Assembly (NCBI GenBank): GCA_965247015.1 | Contig: CBDFGG010000004.1 | Coordinates: 186,001 to 250,000 of the forward strand | Origin: JAIXWP01 sp965247015 | GTDB lineage: Bacteria; Bacteroidota; Bacteroidia; Flavobacteriales_D; Sanyastnellaceae | DNA length: 64,000 nt | Direction of reading: 5' to 3' | Part shown: in pieces, positions 15,442 through 23,841 of the stretch | How positions within the stretch are numbered: position 1 is the first letter of the stretch | Layout of the letters: every line of letters starts with the position of its first letter | The notes under the pieces: generated by a model | What the model saw: the letters and a program-made list of their open reading frames with translations, nothing else | The model's database searches: none | What the model was told of the DNA's origin: nothing | Position numbers and translations under genes: made by a program

Positions 15442-16749
15442 ATGAGCCAAAAAATAAAGGGATTGACCCTTTTCGCCCTGACGATGATCGCCATCGGAAG
15501 TACCATCGGATCAGGTATTTTCAAAACACCCACTGACATATCTAAGGCTGTCTCCGACCCTACGGAAATGGTCGGTCTATGGATTCTCGGCGGTGTGGTT
15601 TCGCTTATTGGTGCGCTTGTTTTCGCCGAACTTGGATCACGCTTTCCTCAGTCGGGTGGACTTTACACCTACCTCAATAAAAGTTATGGTGCCCTCCCCG
15701 CTTTCCTTTATGGATGGTGCTTGCTGACGGTGGTGTCTTCGGGAACTATCGCGGCGTTGATCTTAGTATTCGCCGACTATGCCCAATACTTTATCCCTTA
15801 CAGCAATGAGATGAAACCCGTGGTGGCTGCGCTCGCCATCGTAGTGCTCACACTCTTCAATACGTTTGGTATCAAGTCGAGTGAGTGGTTTGCTAATATT
15901 TCTACGGTATTAAAAATCGTAGGGATCTATGGTCTTTTAATTCTTGCGCTATTCCTCGGACAACGCGAAATGCTGGATGCGGCGGGCGCTGTAGTCATTG
16001 AAAAGAGTTCGAGCGGCGGTCCGAATTATGCGATGGCGTTCGTTGGAGTATTATGGTCTTATACGGGTTGGCACTACGCAAGCTTCGTAGCAGGCGACGC
16101 CCTCAATCCGAAGCGCAATGTACCTCTGGCAATGATCATCGGCACAGTGGTAGTAACGCTCACATATGTGCTATGCAACTTGGGTTATTTAAAAGTATTG
16201 GATGTCACCACTATTCAAAACTCAAATACATTGGCAGCTGATGCACTAGAAGCCGTAATTCCGAATAGTGGTATTTGGGTGTCTGCATTGATTGCTATTT
16301 CAGTATTTGGATGCGCTGGACTCTACATTCTCGCTACACCTCGCGTGATTCATCAAATGGCGGAAGAAGGACTTTTCTTCAAAGCTTTTGCAAAGAAAAA
16401 TGAGAAATTCGGTGTGCCTTTAAATGCGATTTTGCTCCAATCCGTGTGGGCTATTTTCTTGATTTTTATTTGGGAAAATTTTGAAAATCTTTACACTTAT
16501 GTAACGATCACAGAATGGTTATTTTTGCTAGCTGCTTGCTTTGGAATTTTCATTGTTCGTGGAAAAATGAAAGACCAAGAAGTAGGCTTCAAAACACCGC
16601 TATACCCTATTCTGCCTATTATCTTCTGCGTAGTGGTTGCATGGTTCATTTCTATGAATGCTATATCAGAAGACCCTGCAGCTTATTTTGGTTTGATGGT
16701 CATTCCGATTGGTGCAGTCCTCTATTTTATTTTCAAGAAAGGAAAATAA
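15442..16749 (+). CDS. APC-family amino acid permease
   Basis: A 435-residue inner-membrane transporter with about 12 hydrophobic segments. The N-terminal signature AIGSTIGSGIFKTP is the substrate-backbone motif in TM1 of APC/LAT-type amino acid carriers. Further typical parts are FAELGSRFPQSGGLYTYL (TM2 region) and WSYTGWHYASFVAGD (TM6). It resembles the L-type (LAT/SteT-like) amino acid exchanger branch; substrate not predictable. It is divergent from the DUF6913-dapA operon and ends 2 bp from the convergent cupredoxin gene. Confidence 0.9.
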   Translation: MSQKIKGLTLFALTMIAIGSTIGSGIFKTPTDISKAVSDPTEMVGLWILGGVVSLIGALVFAELGSRFPQSGGLYTYLNKSYGALPAFLYGWCLLTVVSSGTIAALILVFADYAQYFIPYSNEMKPVVAALAIVVLTLFNTFGIKSSEWFANISTVLKIVGIYGLLILALFLGQREMLDAAGAVVIEKSSSGGPNYAMAFVGVLWSYTGWHYASFVAGDALNPKRNVPLAMIIGTVVVTLTYVLCNLGYLKVLDVTTIQNSNTLAADALEAVIPNSGIWVSALIAISVFGCAGLYILATPRVIHQMAEEGLFFKAFAKKNEKFGVPLNAILLQSVWAIFLIFIWENFENLYTYVTITEWLFLLAACFGIFIVRGKMKDQEVGFKTPLYPILPIIFCVVVAWFISMNAISEDPAAYFGLMVIPIGAVLYFIFKKGK

Positions 16750-16751
16750 GC

Positions 16752-17354
16752 CTAATGCTGAACGATAATGCGTTCCATGCGTCTGTTGGTAGCATGGCGT
16801 AATTCGATCCAGTAAATGCCCTGTGGCCAATCCACAACGGGTAGCTGTATCTCATTGCTCATCGCATTGAGACGAGTAATGACTTTACCCTCTGCATTGC
16901 ATATTGTAATGGCCGTATCGTTGGGAATTTGCTTGATCTGCAAGACGTCTGCAACTGGATTCGGAAATAATACTATATTATATATGGGTGCTTCTTTCTC
17001 TACAACAGCTACTCCCGTAGGCTGAACGAAGATCGAGCCATACTGAGTATCGGCGTGCCCTGGTAGTGTAGATTCATAGGTGTAGATACCTGAAATGTTG
17101 AATTGAAAAGAATAGAATTGTCCCGGAAACAGCGTTCCAGAGCCAAAACTAGCGGCGCCGCCAGTCGAAACTATATTGTGTTCTCCGCTTACAATGGTCC
17201 ACTGAACGATATCTCCTTCATAGATATTCATGAATTGAGGATCATAATATGGAAGTGGATTTCCTCCTACTTCGCCCCCCACCTCTACGTTCCAGGTGAT
17301 TGCGAAGGATGTTGAAATACTAAAAAAAAGACCGATTAATACCGTTAATTTCAT
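16752..17354 (-). CDS. Secreted cupredoxin-like protein with T9SS sorting domain
   Basis: A 200-residue exported protein. A signal peptide (MKLTVLIGLFFSISTSFA) is followed by a plastocyanin-like fold (residues about 20-112) and a type A T9SS C-terminal domain (about 125-200, LFPNPVADVLQI and QGIYWIEL). The upstream His ligand region GEHNIVS is present. In the C-terminal copper loop, however, the usual Y.C..H...M pattern reads YESTLPGHADTQYG, so the Cys and Met ligands appear missing. A structural or degenerate cupredoxin is more likely than an electron carrier. The promoter TATATTTG lies 17 bp upstream. Confidence 0.85.
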   Translation of the reverse strand: MKLTVLIGLFFSISTSFAITWNVEVGGEVGGNPLPYYDPQFMNIYEGDIVQWTIVSGEHNIVSTGGAASFGSGTLFPGQFYSFQFNISGIYTYESTLPGHADTQYGSIFVQPTGVAVVEKEAPIYNIVLFPNPVADVLQIKQIPNDTAITICNAEGKVITRLNAMSNEIQLPVVDWPQGIYWIELRHATNRRMERIIVQH

Positions 17355-17371
17355 ACTGGGTGGTGTTTTTA

Positions 17372-17379
17372 CAAATATA
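17372..17379 (-). promoter_or_regulatory. -7 box TATATTTG for the cupredoxin gene
   Basis: An exact TAnnTTTG match on the minus strand, 17 bp from the ATG at 17354. Confidence 0.6.
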
Positions 17380-17523
17380 GCAGTAGCCTTGTACGAGCAT
17401 ATTTATAAGAGGTTTCAAGGTTAAAAAACCCTGAAAACCCTATGAATAGGGGCTTCCGTTGACCACCTTTATGAACAAGTAGGGCCATTTATCAACAAAA
17501 ACATCATTTTTCCGCGTGTAGTC

Positions 17524-17555
17524 TTGCTTTCGTGAAGTTTAGTCTTCTACATTTG
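17524..17555 (+). promoter_or_regulatory. HU gene promoter (TTG / TACATTTG)
   Basis: TTG at 17524-17526 and TACATTTG at 17548-17555 are separated by 21 bp, close to the Bacteroidota -33/-7 arrangement. The 5' leader would be about 45 nt, longer than at most genes here, with an A-rich stretch before the ATG. Confidence 0.6.
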
Positions 17556-17607
17556 GCTTCGCACAAGCGTTAGCTTGAATGTTTAACCCTAAAAATCAAT
17601 AAAAACA

Positions 17608-17880
17608 ATGAACAAAGCAGAATTGATTGAAGCTATTGCTTCAAGCGCAAAAATCTCTAAGGCAGATTCTAAGAAAGCTCTAGATGGTTTCATCGAAGCT
17701 ACTACAAAGGCACTTAAGAAAGGTGACCGTGTAGCTCTAGTAGGTTTCGGTTCTTTCAGCGTTACTAAGCGTGCCGCTCGTAAAGGTCGTAACCCACAAA
17801 CTGGTAAAGAAATCACTATCAAAGCTAAGAACGTAGTACGTTTCAAAGCTGGTGCTGAACTTCAGACTAAAGTGAAGTAA
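17608..17880 (+). CDS. HU-family DNA-binding protein
   Basis: A 90-residue HU/IHF nucleoid protein. The start MNKAELIEAIA, the VALVGFGSFSV strand and the RKGRNPQTGKEI DNA-binding arm with its intercalating Pro are all present, ending KAGAELQTKVK. Full length is typical. It compacts and bends DNA as a dimer and would be highly expressed, consistent with a well-formed promoter, an A-rich leader and a strong terminator at 17902-17930. No operon partner. Confidence 0.96.
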   Translation: MNKAELIEAIASSAKISKADSKKALDGFIEATTKALKKGDRVALVGFGSFSVTKRAARKGRNPQTGKEITIKAKNVVRFKAGAELQTKVK

Positions 17881-17901
17881 TCTTTTGCCACAAAAGAATT
17901 G

Positions 17902-17930
17902 AAGGCCGTTCAGATGAGCGGCCTTTTTTT
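17902..17930 (+). terminator. Intrinsic terminator after the HU gene
   Basis: The stem AAGGCCG/CGGCCTT with a 10-nt loop is followed by a T tract, 22 bp after the HU stop. Confidence 0.85.
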
Positions 17931-17936
17931 ATGTAT

Positions 17937-17944
17937 TACTTTTG
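17937..17944 (+). promoter_or_regulatory. -7 box TACTTTTG
   Basis: An exact TAnnTTTG match just after the HU terminator, 14 bp before the ATG at 17959. Confidence 0.62.
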
Positions 17945-17958
17945 CAAAAATTATTTTT

Positions 17959-18774
17959 ATGAAAAGCTTACTTACCACGCTCTTCGCGATTTTTATTTGT
18001 CTCAATATTTTCGCTCAAAGCCCTGTGATCTCTAAGATTATTCTAAAAAATGGCGATGCTATTTCTGGAGAAATTCAAGAGTTAAAACCAGGAGCTTTTG
18101 TAAAAATCAAAGTAGTTGGAAACAACATCCTTGAAATTCCTTACGCTGATATTGATAACATCATCATGGATGCAAGCAAGGCTACCAATCCTGAAAAGAC
18201 AATTGCTCCAATAGCGGATAAAAAAGTAAAATCCGAACTAAAAGATTTCTACTTCCAAACCTTCAATGAATTTGCATTCGGTTTGGGTGCTGGTAAAGTG
18301 AATGGATATAAATTCGAAGACTTAACAGGTGTGATTCCTAACAGTGATACCTACGCTGGTTTTTATACTGCCAATGGTGTTGGCTATAAGAACATGCTCT
18401 TCGCAGGTATTGGAATGGGCTTTAATGGACACCAAGGACTATCTGATTTCGATGATCAGAATTTTAGCTATGCACTGCCATTTACATTAGATGTAAGATA
18501 TCGCGTGCTTCCAACATCTAAAATTAGTCCTCTTGTGATGGCCGCTGTTGGAATGTCTTATTACGAAGGCAGTCTAGGTACTTTCACATTCATGGATGGT
18601 GTAGGTGCGAGCATTCAAATTACCAATCGTTTTGAATCATATCTATTATTCTCGCACACCTACGATCGCTTCTCATCAAGTCTAAGCGTGAATAACAGTA
18701 CACTTGAACAATTTTACTCTGGCATTTATCTCAACTACATCGGCGCGCGCATTGGTGTGACGTACAAAATTTAA
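17959..18774 (+). CDS. Outer-membrane beta-barrel-like exported protein
   Basis: A 271-residue exported protein of unknown role. A signal peptide (about residues 1-21, ending NIFAQ) is followed by a small beta domain with ILKNGDAISGEI and the EIPYADIDNIIMD element. The remainder (about 95-271) is rich in alternating aromatic and Gly strands (FGLGAGKVNGYKF, LFAGIGMGFNGHQG) and ends in aromatic-hydrophobic IGARIGVTYKI, as expected of a porin-like barrel. The start at 17959 is preferred over 17899 because the upstream codons lie in the HU terminator. It lies 2 bp from the following methyltransferase gene, so co-transcription is likely. Confidence 0.8.
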   Translation: MKSLLTTLFAIFICLNIFAQSPVISKIILKNGDAISGEIQELKPGAFVKIKVVGNNILEIPYADIDNIIMDASKATNPEKTIAPIADKKVKSELKDFYFQTFNEFAFGLGAGKVNGYKFEDLTGVIPNSDTYAGFYTANGVGYKNMLFAGIGMGFNGHQGLSDFDDQNFSYALPFTLDVRYRVLPTSKISPLVMAAVGMSYYEGSLGTFTFMDGVGASIQITNRFESYLLFSHTYDRFSSSLSVNNSTLEQFYSGIYLNYIGARIGVTYKI

Positions 18775-18776
18775 GA

Positions 18777-19445
18777 ATGTCTGAGGCTCTTTACAATATC
18801 CTCTGCGAGCATCTCACAGAGCGCAAACGCGCATTGTTTGATTCCGTGGTAAATCACAGAACACGCCATCTTACGTTGGTCATGGAAGATGTGTATCAAA
18901 CGCACAATTCATCGGCCATCGTTCGCAGTATGGAGAGCTGGGGAATTCAAGATTTATATGCGATAGAAAACAGAAATAGTTTTAATCTCCATCGCCGTAT
19001 CGCCCGTGGAGCCTATGATTGGCTGACATTGCATCAGTACAACGATCATAAAAACAATACAGCAGCCTGTGTAGAAGACCTTAAGAAAAAAGGTTATCGC
19101 ATCGTTGCAACAGCGCTTCATGAAAATGCCATTCCGCTCACTGAATTAGACATCACGGAAAAAACCGCCATTGTGATGGGGACTGAAATCACGGGAGTAA
19201 GTGATACGATGAAAGAAATGGCTGATGCGAATGTTGTGATTCCAATGTATGGCTTCACAGAAAGTTTGAATGTATCAGTCGCATCTGCTGTGATCATGCA
19301 ACATCTCGCACACAAAATGCGCAACTCCGATATTCAATGGCAACTTTCCGATGATGAAAAATTGGCGTTGAAAATCGAGTGGGCACGTCGCTCTATCTAC
19401 TGGAGCGATCACATCGTTGAGATGTATGAGAAGGGGGAAATTTAG
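18777..19445 (+). CDS. trmH: SpoU/TrmH-family RNA 2'-O-methyltransferase
   Basis: A 222-residue SPOUT enzyme. The three SpoU motifs are visible: NSSAIVRSMESWGI (motif 1, substrate Arg), AIVMGTEITGVSD (motif 2) and IPMYGFTESLNVSVASAVI (motif 3, knot and SAM site). The C-terminal extension with WARRSIYWSDHIV fits TrmH, which methylates the 2'-O of G18 in tRNA, rather than RlmB. It uses SAM in the cytosol. It starts 2 bp after the barrel gene. Gene name is by similarity of layout and somewhat uncertain within the family. Confidence 0.85.
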   Translation: MSEALYNILCEHLTERKRALFDSVVNHRTRHLTLVMEDVYQTHNSSAIVRSMESWGIQDLYAIENRNSFNLHRRIARGAYDWLTLHQYNDHKNNTAACVEDLKKKGYRIVATALHENAIPLTELDITEKTAIVMGTEITGVSDTMKEMADANVVIPMYGFTESLNVSVASAVIMQHLAHKMRNSDIQWQLSDDEKLALKIEWARRSIYWSDHIVEMYEKGEI

Positions 19446-19501
19446 TTCGTTCCGTTAACAACATTAAATAATAATTAGGCCGATTTAGCTAGCTTCTCCT
19501 T

Positions 19502-19509
19502 TATTTTTG
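19502..19509 (+). promoter_or_regulatory. -7 box TATTTTTG for dnaE
   Basis: An exact TAnnTTTG match, 22 bp before the ATG at 19532. Confidence 0.6.
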
Positions 19510-19531
19510 CGAGAGACGAAATTGCTTATCC

Positions 19532-22500
19532 ATGTTCCTAATATTTGATACCGAGACTACCGGTTTACCGGGCAGTTGGAGTGCCCCCATTACCGATTCT
19601 AATAACTGGCCACGCTGTGTGCAACTCGCATGGCAACTCCACGACTTAGACGGAAAGCTTATCAATCGTGGCAACTATATCATCAAGCCTGAAGGTTATT
19701 CTATTCCTTTCAACGCTGAGAAAGTTCACGGCATCTCTACTGACCGCGCCATGCGCGAAGGTCATGACCTCAAAGAAGTACTCGATATCTTTTTTGCGGA
19801 CGTTGATCAAGCAACTTATCTCTCTGGTCACAACATTGAATTTGATATTAATATCATGGGCGCCGAATATTTCCGCAAAGGATACGGCGACCAAGTTCTG
19901 ACTAGCAAACTTTCACTCGACACAAAAGACCTTGCTACGGATTATTGCGCCATACCGGGCGGAAAAGGTGGCAAATTCAAATGGCCAACATTGACAGAAC
20001 TTCACACTAAATTATTTGGTGTGGCTTTCGATGAGGCGCACGACGCGGCTTTCGACGTAGATGCTACTGCGAAGTGTTTCTTTGGGTTGATAAAAAACAA
20101 TGTTATTCGCCTCAAAGAAATCCCTAATCCAAGTACTGTTGTTTATGAAGCACCACAATTAGAGAAAAGCAATTTTGAACAGAAAAAAGAAGAAGTTGTA
20201 GCTCCTATTATTGCTCCAACAGAAATCGTTGCACAGGATACACCGACCGAAAGAAATTTTGTTCACCTCCACGTTCACTCGCAGTACTCTGTTCTTCAAT
20301 CTACGATTGAGGTTAAAGGTCTCATTAAAAAAGCAAAAGCACAGGGATCGCCCGCTGTGGCCATCACCGACCACGGAAATATGATGGCGGCTTTTCAATT
20401 CGTTGCTGAAGCATTAAAAAACGATTTGAAGCCTATCGTAGGATGTGAATTCAATATTTGTAAGGACCATCGCGATAAAAGCAATAAAGATGATGGATTT
20501 CAAATTGTATTACTTGCAAAAAATAAAGCAGGCTATCACAATCTTGCAAAGCTTTCTTCTATTGCCTACACTGCTGGTTTCTACTATGTGCCCCGCATCG
20601 ACCGTGATCTTTTAGCAGAATATAAAGAAAACTTGATCGCCACTACCGGCGGCATCTACGGCGAAATTCCGTGGACCATTCTCAACCTTGGTGAAGAGAA
20701 AGCGGAAGAACTTTTTGTTTGGTGGAAAGAGCAATTTGGTGAAGACTTCTACGCCGAACTCAATCGACATGGTCTTGAAGAAGAAGATTACGTAAACCGA
20801 GTGCTCATTCGGTTTTGTCAAAAATACAATGTCAAATATTTTGCAGCTAATAGCTGTTATTATACCGAACGCGAGCAAGCAGAAGCGCAGGACGCGCTTA
20901 TCTGCGTAAAGGAAGGCGAATATGTATCCAAGCCTTCAAAATACATTGGCAAGCGAGGAAGAGAATTCCGTTTTGGTTTTCCGAACAATGAATTCTACAT
21001 CAAGAGCAATGACGAAATGTACAAGCTCTTCGAAGATCTTCCAGAAGCCATTGCTACTACTTTGGAAATTGAAGCGAAGTGTGAGAGCTACAAACTCGCA
21101 CGTGAGGTCCTACTTCCAAAGTTCGATATACCCGAAGAATTCCAAGATGCATTAGATGCAGAAGACGGTGGCAAACGCGGTGAAAATGCTTTCTTAAAAC
21201 ACCTTACTTACGAAGGTGCGAAAAGAAGATATACGGAGATCACAGATGAAATTCGCGAGCGACTTGAATTTGAATTAAAGACCATCGAGAACTCTGGATA
21301 CCCTGGTTACTTCTTGATTGTACAGGACTTCTGCGCTCAAGCGCGTAGCATGGGCGTATCAGTTGGTCCGGGTCGTGGATCTGCCGCAGGAAGCGCAGTT
21401 GCTTACTGCATTGGTATCACGAATGTCGATCCGATCAAGTACAATCTCCTCTTCGAGCGTTTCTTGAATCCTGAGCGTGTGTCCCTCCCCGATATCGATA
21501 TCGACTTCGATGATGAAGGTCGCGAAAAAGTAATTGATTACGTGCGCAACAAGTACGGCAACAACATGGTGGCGCAGATCATAACGTATGGCACCATGGC
21601 AGCCAAGTCATCCATCCGCGACGCCAGCCGTGTATTCGAGCTACCACTGCCAGATGCAGACCGCATCGCGAAATTGGTACCTGATGAAGATCTCGAAAAA
21701 ATATTTGGACTAGAAGATAAAGAACTCTCACAAAAACTTAGTGGCGACGATCTCGGAAACGCAAAGCAACTCAGAGAAATATATAAGAGCTCTACACTCG
21801 AAGGAAAGGTTTTGAAAATGGCCAATATCCTCGAAGGCTCTGTTCGAAATACTGGTATTCACGCCTGCGGCGTCATCATTACACCCGACGATATTACCAA
21901 GTTCGTTCCTGTGGCTACCGCTAAGGATAGCGACATGTGGTGCACACAGTTTGACAACAGTGTTGTAGAAAGTGCGGGTCTTCTCAAGATGGACTTCTTG
22001 GGATTAAAAACACTGACACTGATCAAACACACCTTGCGCATGGTGAAAGAAGCGCACGGAATCGACATCGATATAGAGGCCATTCCAGTAGATGACGAAA
22101 AGACTTTTCAATTATTCCAACGCGGCGAAACAGTAGCGATATTCCAATACGAAAGTGACGGGATGCGTAAGTACATGAAGGAACTCAAACCAACGGTGTT
22201 TGATGACCTCATCGCGATGAACGCGCTGTATCGTCCAGGTCCTCTGGAATACATCCCTAGCTTCATTCGTCGTAAGCATGGCACCGAACCTATCACGTAT
22301 GACCTTCCAGATATGGAAGAATACTTGAAAGAAACATACGGTATTACAGTCTATCAAGAGCAGGTCATGTTGCTGTCGCAAAAGCTTGCAGGCTTCACAA
22401 AAGGAGAGGCCGACGTACTGCGTAAAGCGATGGGTAAAAAGCAAAAAGATGTACTAGATAAAATGAAGGGAAAGTTCATGGAAGGCGCCATGGGCAAAGG

Positions 22501-23812
22501 ACATCCGGCAGATAAACTCGAAAAAATTTGGACCGACTGGGAAGCATTCGCGAGTTACGCATTCAATAAATCACACTCGACATGCTACGCATGGGTTGCT
22601 TATCAGACCGCTTATCTGAAAGCCCACTATCCTGCGGAATACATGGCTTCGGTATTGAGCAACAACTTGAGCGACATCAAACAAGTCACTTTCTTCATGC
22701 AAGAATGTAAGTTGCAAAACATTCCTGTTCTCGGACCCGATGTGAACGAATCAGGAGCACAATTTACTGTCAATAAAAAAGGCGAAATCCGCTTTGGACT
22801 TGCTGCTGTAAAAGGTGTTGGTGAAAACGCCGTCGAGAGTATTGTAAAAGAAAGAAAGATAAAACCATACGATTCGATCTATGATTTCATGGAGCGCATC
22901 GATGCAAAAGCGGGAAATAAAAAAGTACTAGAAAGCTTGGCACTTGCCGGAGCGTTAGATGCTTTTGGCATTAGCAGAGCATCATACTTTGCGCCAGATG
23001 GAAAAAGTGAAACGTTTATTGAAACACTTTTGAAATATGCCAACTCTAATCGAGAAAGCAAAAACTCATCACAAGTATCATTGTTTGGAGATACCGCAGA
23101 TGCAGCGATGCCGCAACCGCTAGCTCCTGTTGTTGAACCATGGGACACCCTCTCTCAACTTTCAAGAGAAAAAGAAGTGGTAGGGATGTTTATCAGCGGT
23201 CACCCGATGGACGATTTTGGACTCGAGATAAGAAGTTTCTGCAGCGATGGAGGATTGACATTGCTTCAAGATATGGAAGCAAACAAAAATCGTGAGCTAA
23301 AGCTTGCGGGAATGGTCATAGATGTGCAGGAAAAAATTGCAAGAGCGAGCAACAAACCATTTGGAACATTTAAATTAGAAGATTACGAAAACAACTTTGA
23401 GTTTATTCTTTTCGGGGAAGATTATTTAAAATACAGACACCTATTGCAAAAAGGAAGCTTCCTCTTCCTCGCGGGCCGTATACAGCCCAAGCGTTTTGGA
23501 GCAGATGCGGATAAAGCACTTGAATTTAAAATAAATAAGATCGAGCCATTGTTCGAGATTAGAGATAAGCTCGCTCGTTATTTAAATATTTCAATTGATT
23601 TGAACAGTATTACCAAAGACTTTGTTGAGACGATTAGTAATGTGCTTCCGAATGGTAATGGAAAAACAATTGTTCGCTTCAAGGTTAAAGACCCTGATGG
23701 AACAGAGCTCACGCTCCCTTCCAATGCATACAATAAAGTATCTGTTACCAACGAACTCATTACGCAATTAAATAAATACCCGGAAATAACATATCGCGTC
23801 AGTGAAAACTAG
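19532..23812 (+). CDS. dnaE: DNA polymerase III alpha subunit with N-terminal DEDD exonuclease
   Basis: A 1,426-residue replicative polymerase. Residues about 1-190 form a DnaQ-like 3'-5' exonuclease (FDTETTGLPG, SGHNIEFDINI, HDAAFDVDATA). A PHP domain starts at about 243 (HLHVHSQYS, ITDHGNMMAAFQF). The C-family polymerase core follows, with GPGRGSAAGS and the catalytic DIDIDFDD at 654-661. Helix-hairpin-helix and OB-fold regions follow (GMFISGHPMDDF, then KLAGMV). Exonuclease and polymerase are thus in one chain, unlike E. coli, giving built-in proofreading. Length matches fused DnaE forms seen in Bacteroidota. Own promoter at 19502. Confidence 0.95.
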   Translation: MFLIFDTETTGLPGSWSAPITDSNNWPRCVQLAWQLHDLDGKLINRGNYIIKPEGYSIPFNAEKVHGISTDRAMREGHDLKEVLDIFFADVDQATYLSGHNIEFDINIMGAEYFRKGYGDQVLTSKLSLDTKDLATDYCAIPGGKGGKFKWPTLTELHTKLFGVAFDEAHDAAFDVDATAKCFFGLIKNNVIRLKEIPNPSTVVYEAPQLEKSNFEQKKEEVVAPIIAPTEIVAQDTPTERNFVHLHVHSQYSVLQSTIEVKGLIKKAKAQGSPAVAITDHGNMMAAFQFVAEALKNDLKPIVGCEFNICKDHRDKSNKDDGFQIVLLAKNKAGYHNLAKLSSIAYTAGFYYVPRIDRDLLAEYKENLIATTGGIYGEIPWTILNLGEEKAEELFVWWKEQFGEDFYAELNRHGLEEEDYVNRVLIRFCQKYNVKYFAANSCYYTEREQAEAQDALICVKEGEYVSKPSKYIGKRGREFRFGFPNNEFYIKSNDEMYKLFEDLPEAIATTLEIEAKCESYKLAREVLLPKFDIPEEFQDALDAEDGGKRGENAFLKHLTYEGAKRRYTEITDEIRERLEFELKTIENSGYPGYFLIVQDFCAQARSMGVSVGPGRGSAAGSAVAYCIGITNVDPIKYNLLFERFLNPERVSLPDIDIDFDDEGREKVIDYVRNKYGNNMVAQIITYGTMAAKSSIRDASRVFELPLPDADRIAKLVPDEDLEKIFGLEDKELSQKLSGDDLGNAKQLREIYKSSTLEGKVLKMANILEGSVRNTGIHACGVIITPDDITKFVPVATAKDSDMWCTQFDNSVVESAGLLKMDFLGLKTLTLIKHTLRMVKEAHGIDIDIEAIPVDDEKTFQLFQRGETVAIFQYESDGMRKYMKELKPTVFDDLIAMNALYRPGPLEYIPSFIRRKHGTEPITYDLPDMEEYLKETYGITVYQEQVMLLSQKLAGFTKGEADVLRKAMGKKQKDVLDKMKGKFMEGAMGKGHPADKLEKIWTDWEAFASYAFNKSHSTCYAWVAYQTAYLKAHYPAEYMASVLSNNLSDIKQVTFFMQECKLQNIPVLGPDVNESGAQFTVNKKGEIRFGLAAVKGVGENAVESIVKERKIKPYDSIYDFMERIDAKAGNKKVLESLALAGALDAFGISRASYFAPDGKSETFIETLLKYANSNRESKNSSQVSLFGDTADAAMPQPLAPVVEPWDTLSQLSREKEVVGMFISGHPMDDFGLEIRSFCSDGGLTLLQDMEANKNRELKLAGMVIDVQEKIARASNKPFGTFKLEDYENNFEFILFGEDYLKYRHLLQKGSFLFLAGRIQPKRFGADADKALEFKINKIEPLFEIRDKLARYLNISIDLNSITKDFVETISNVLPNGNGKTIVRFKVKDPDGTELTLPSNAYNKVSVTNELITQLNKYPEITYRVSEN

Positions 23813-23841
23813 CTCGAATTCCGAATTAATCACCAATCGTC

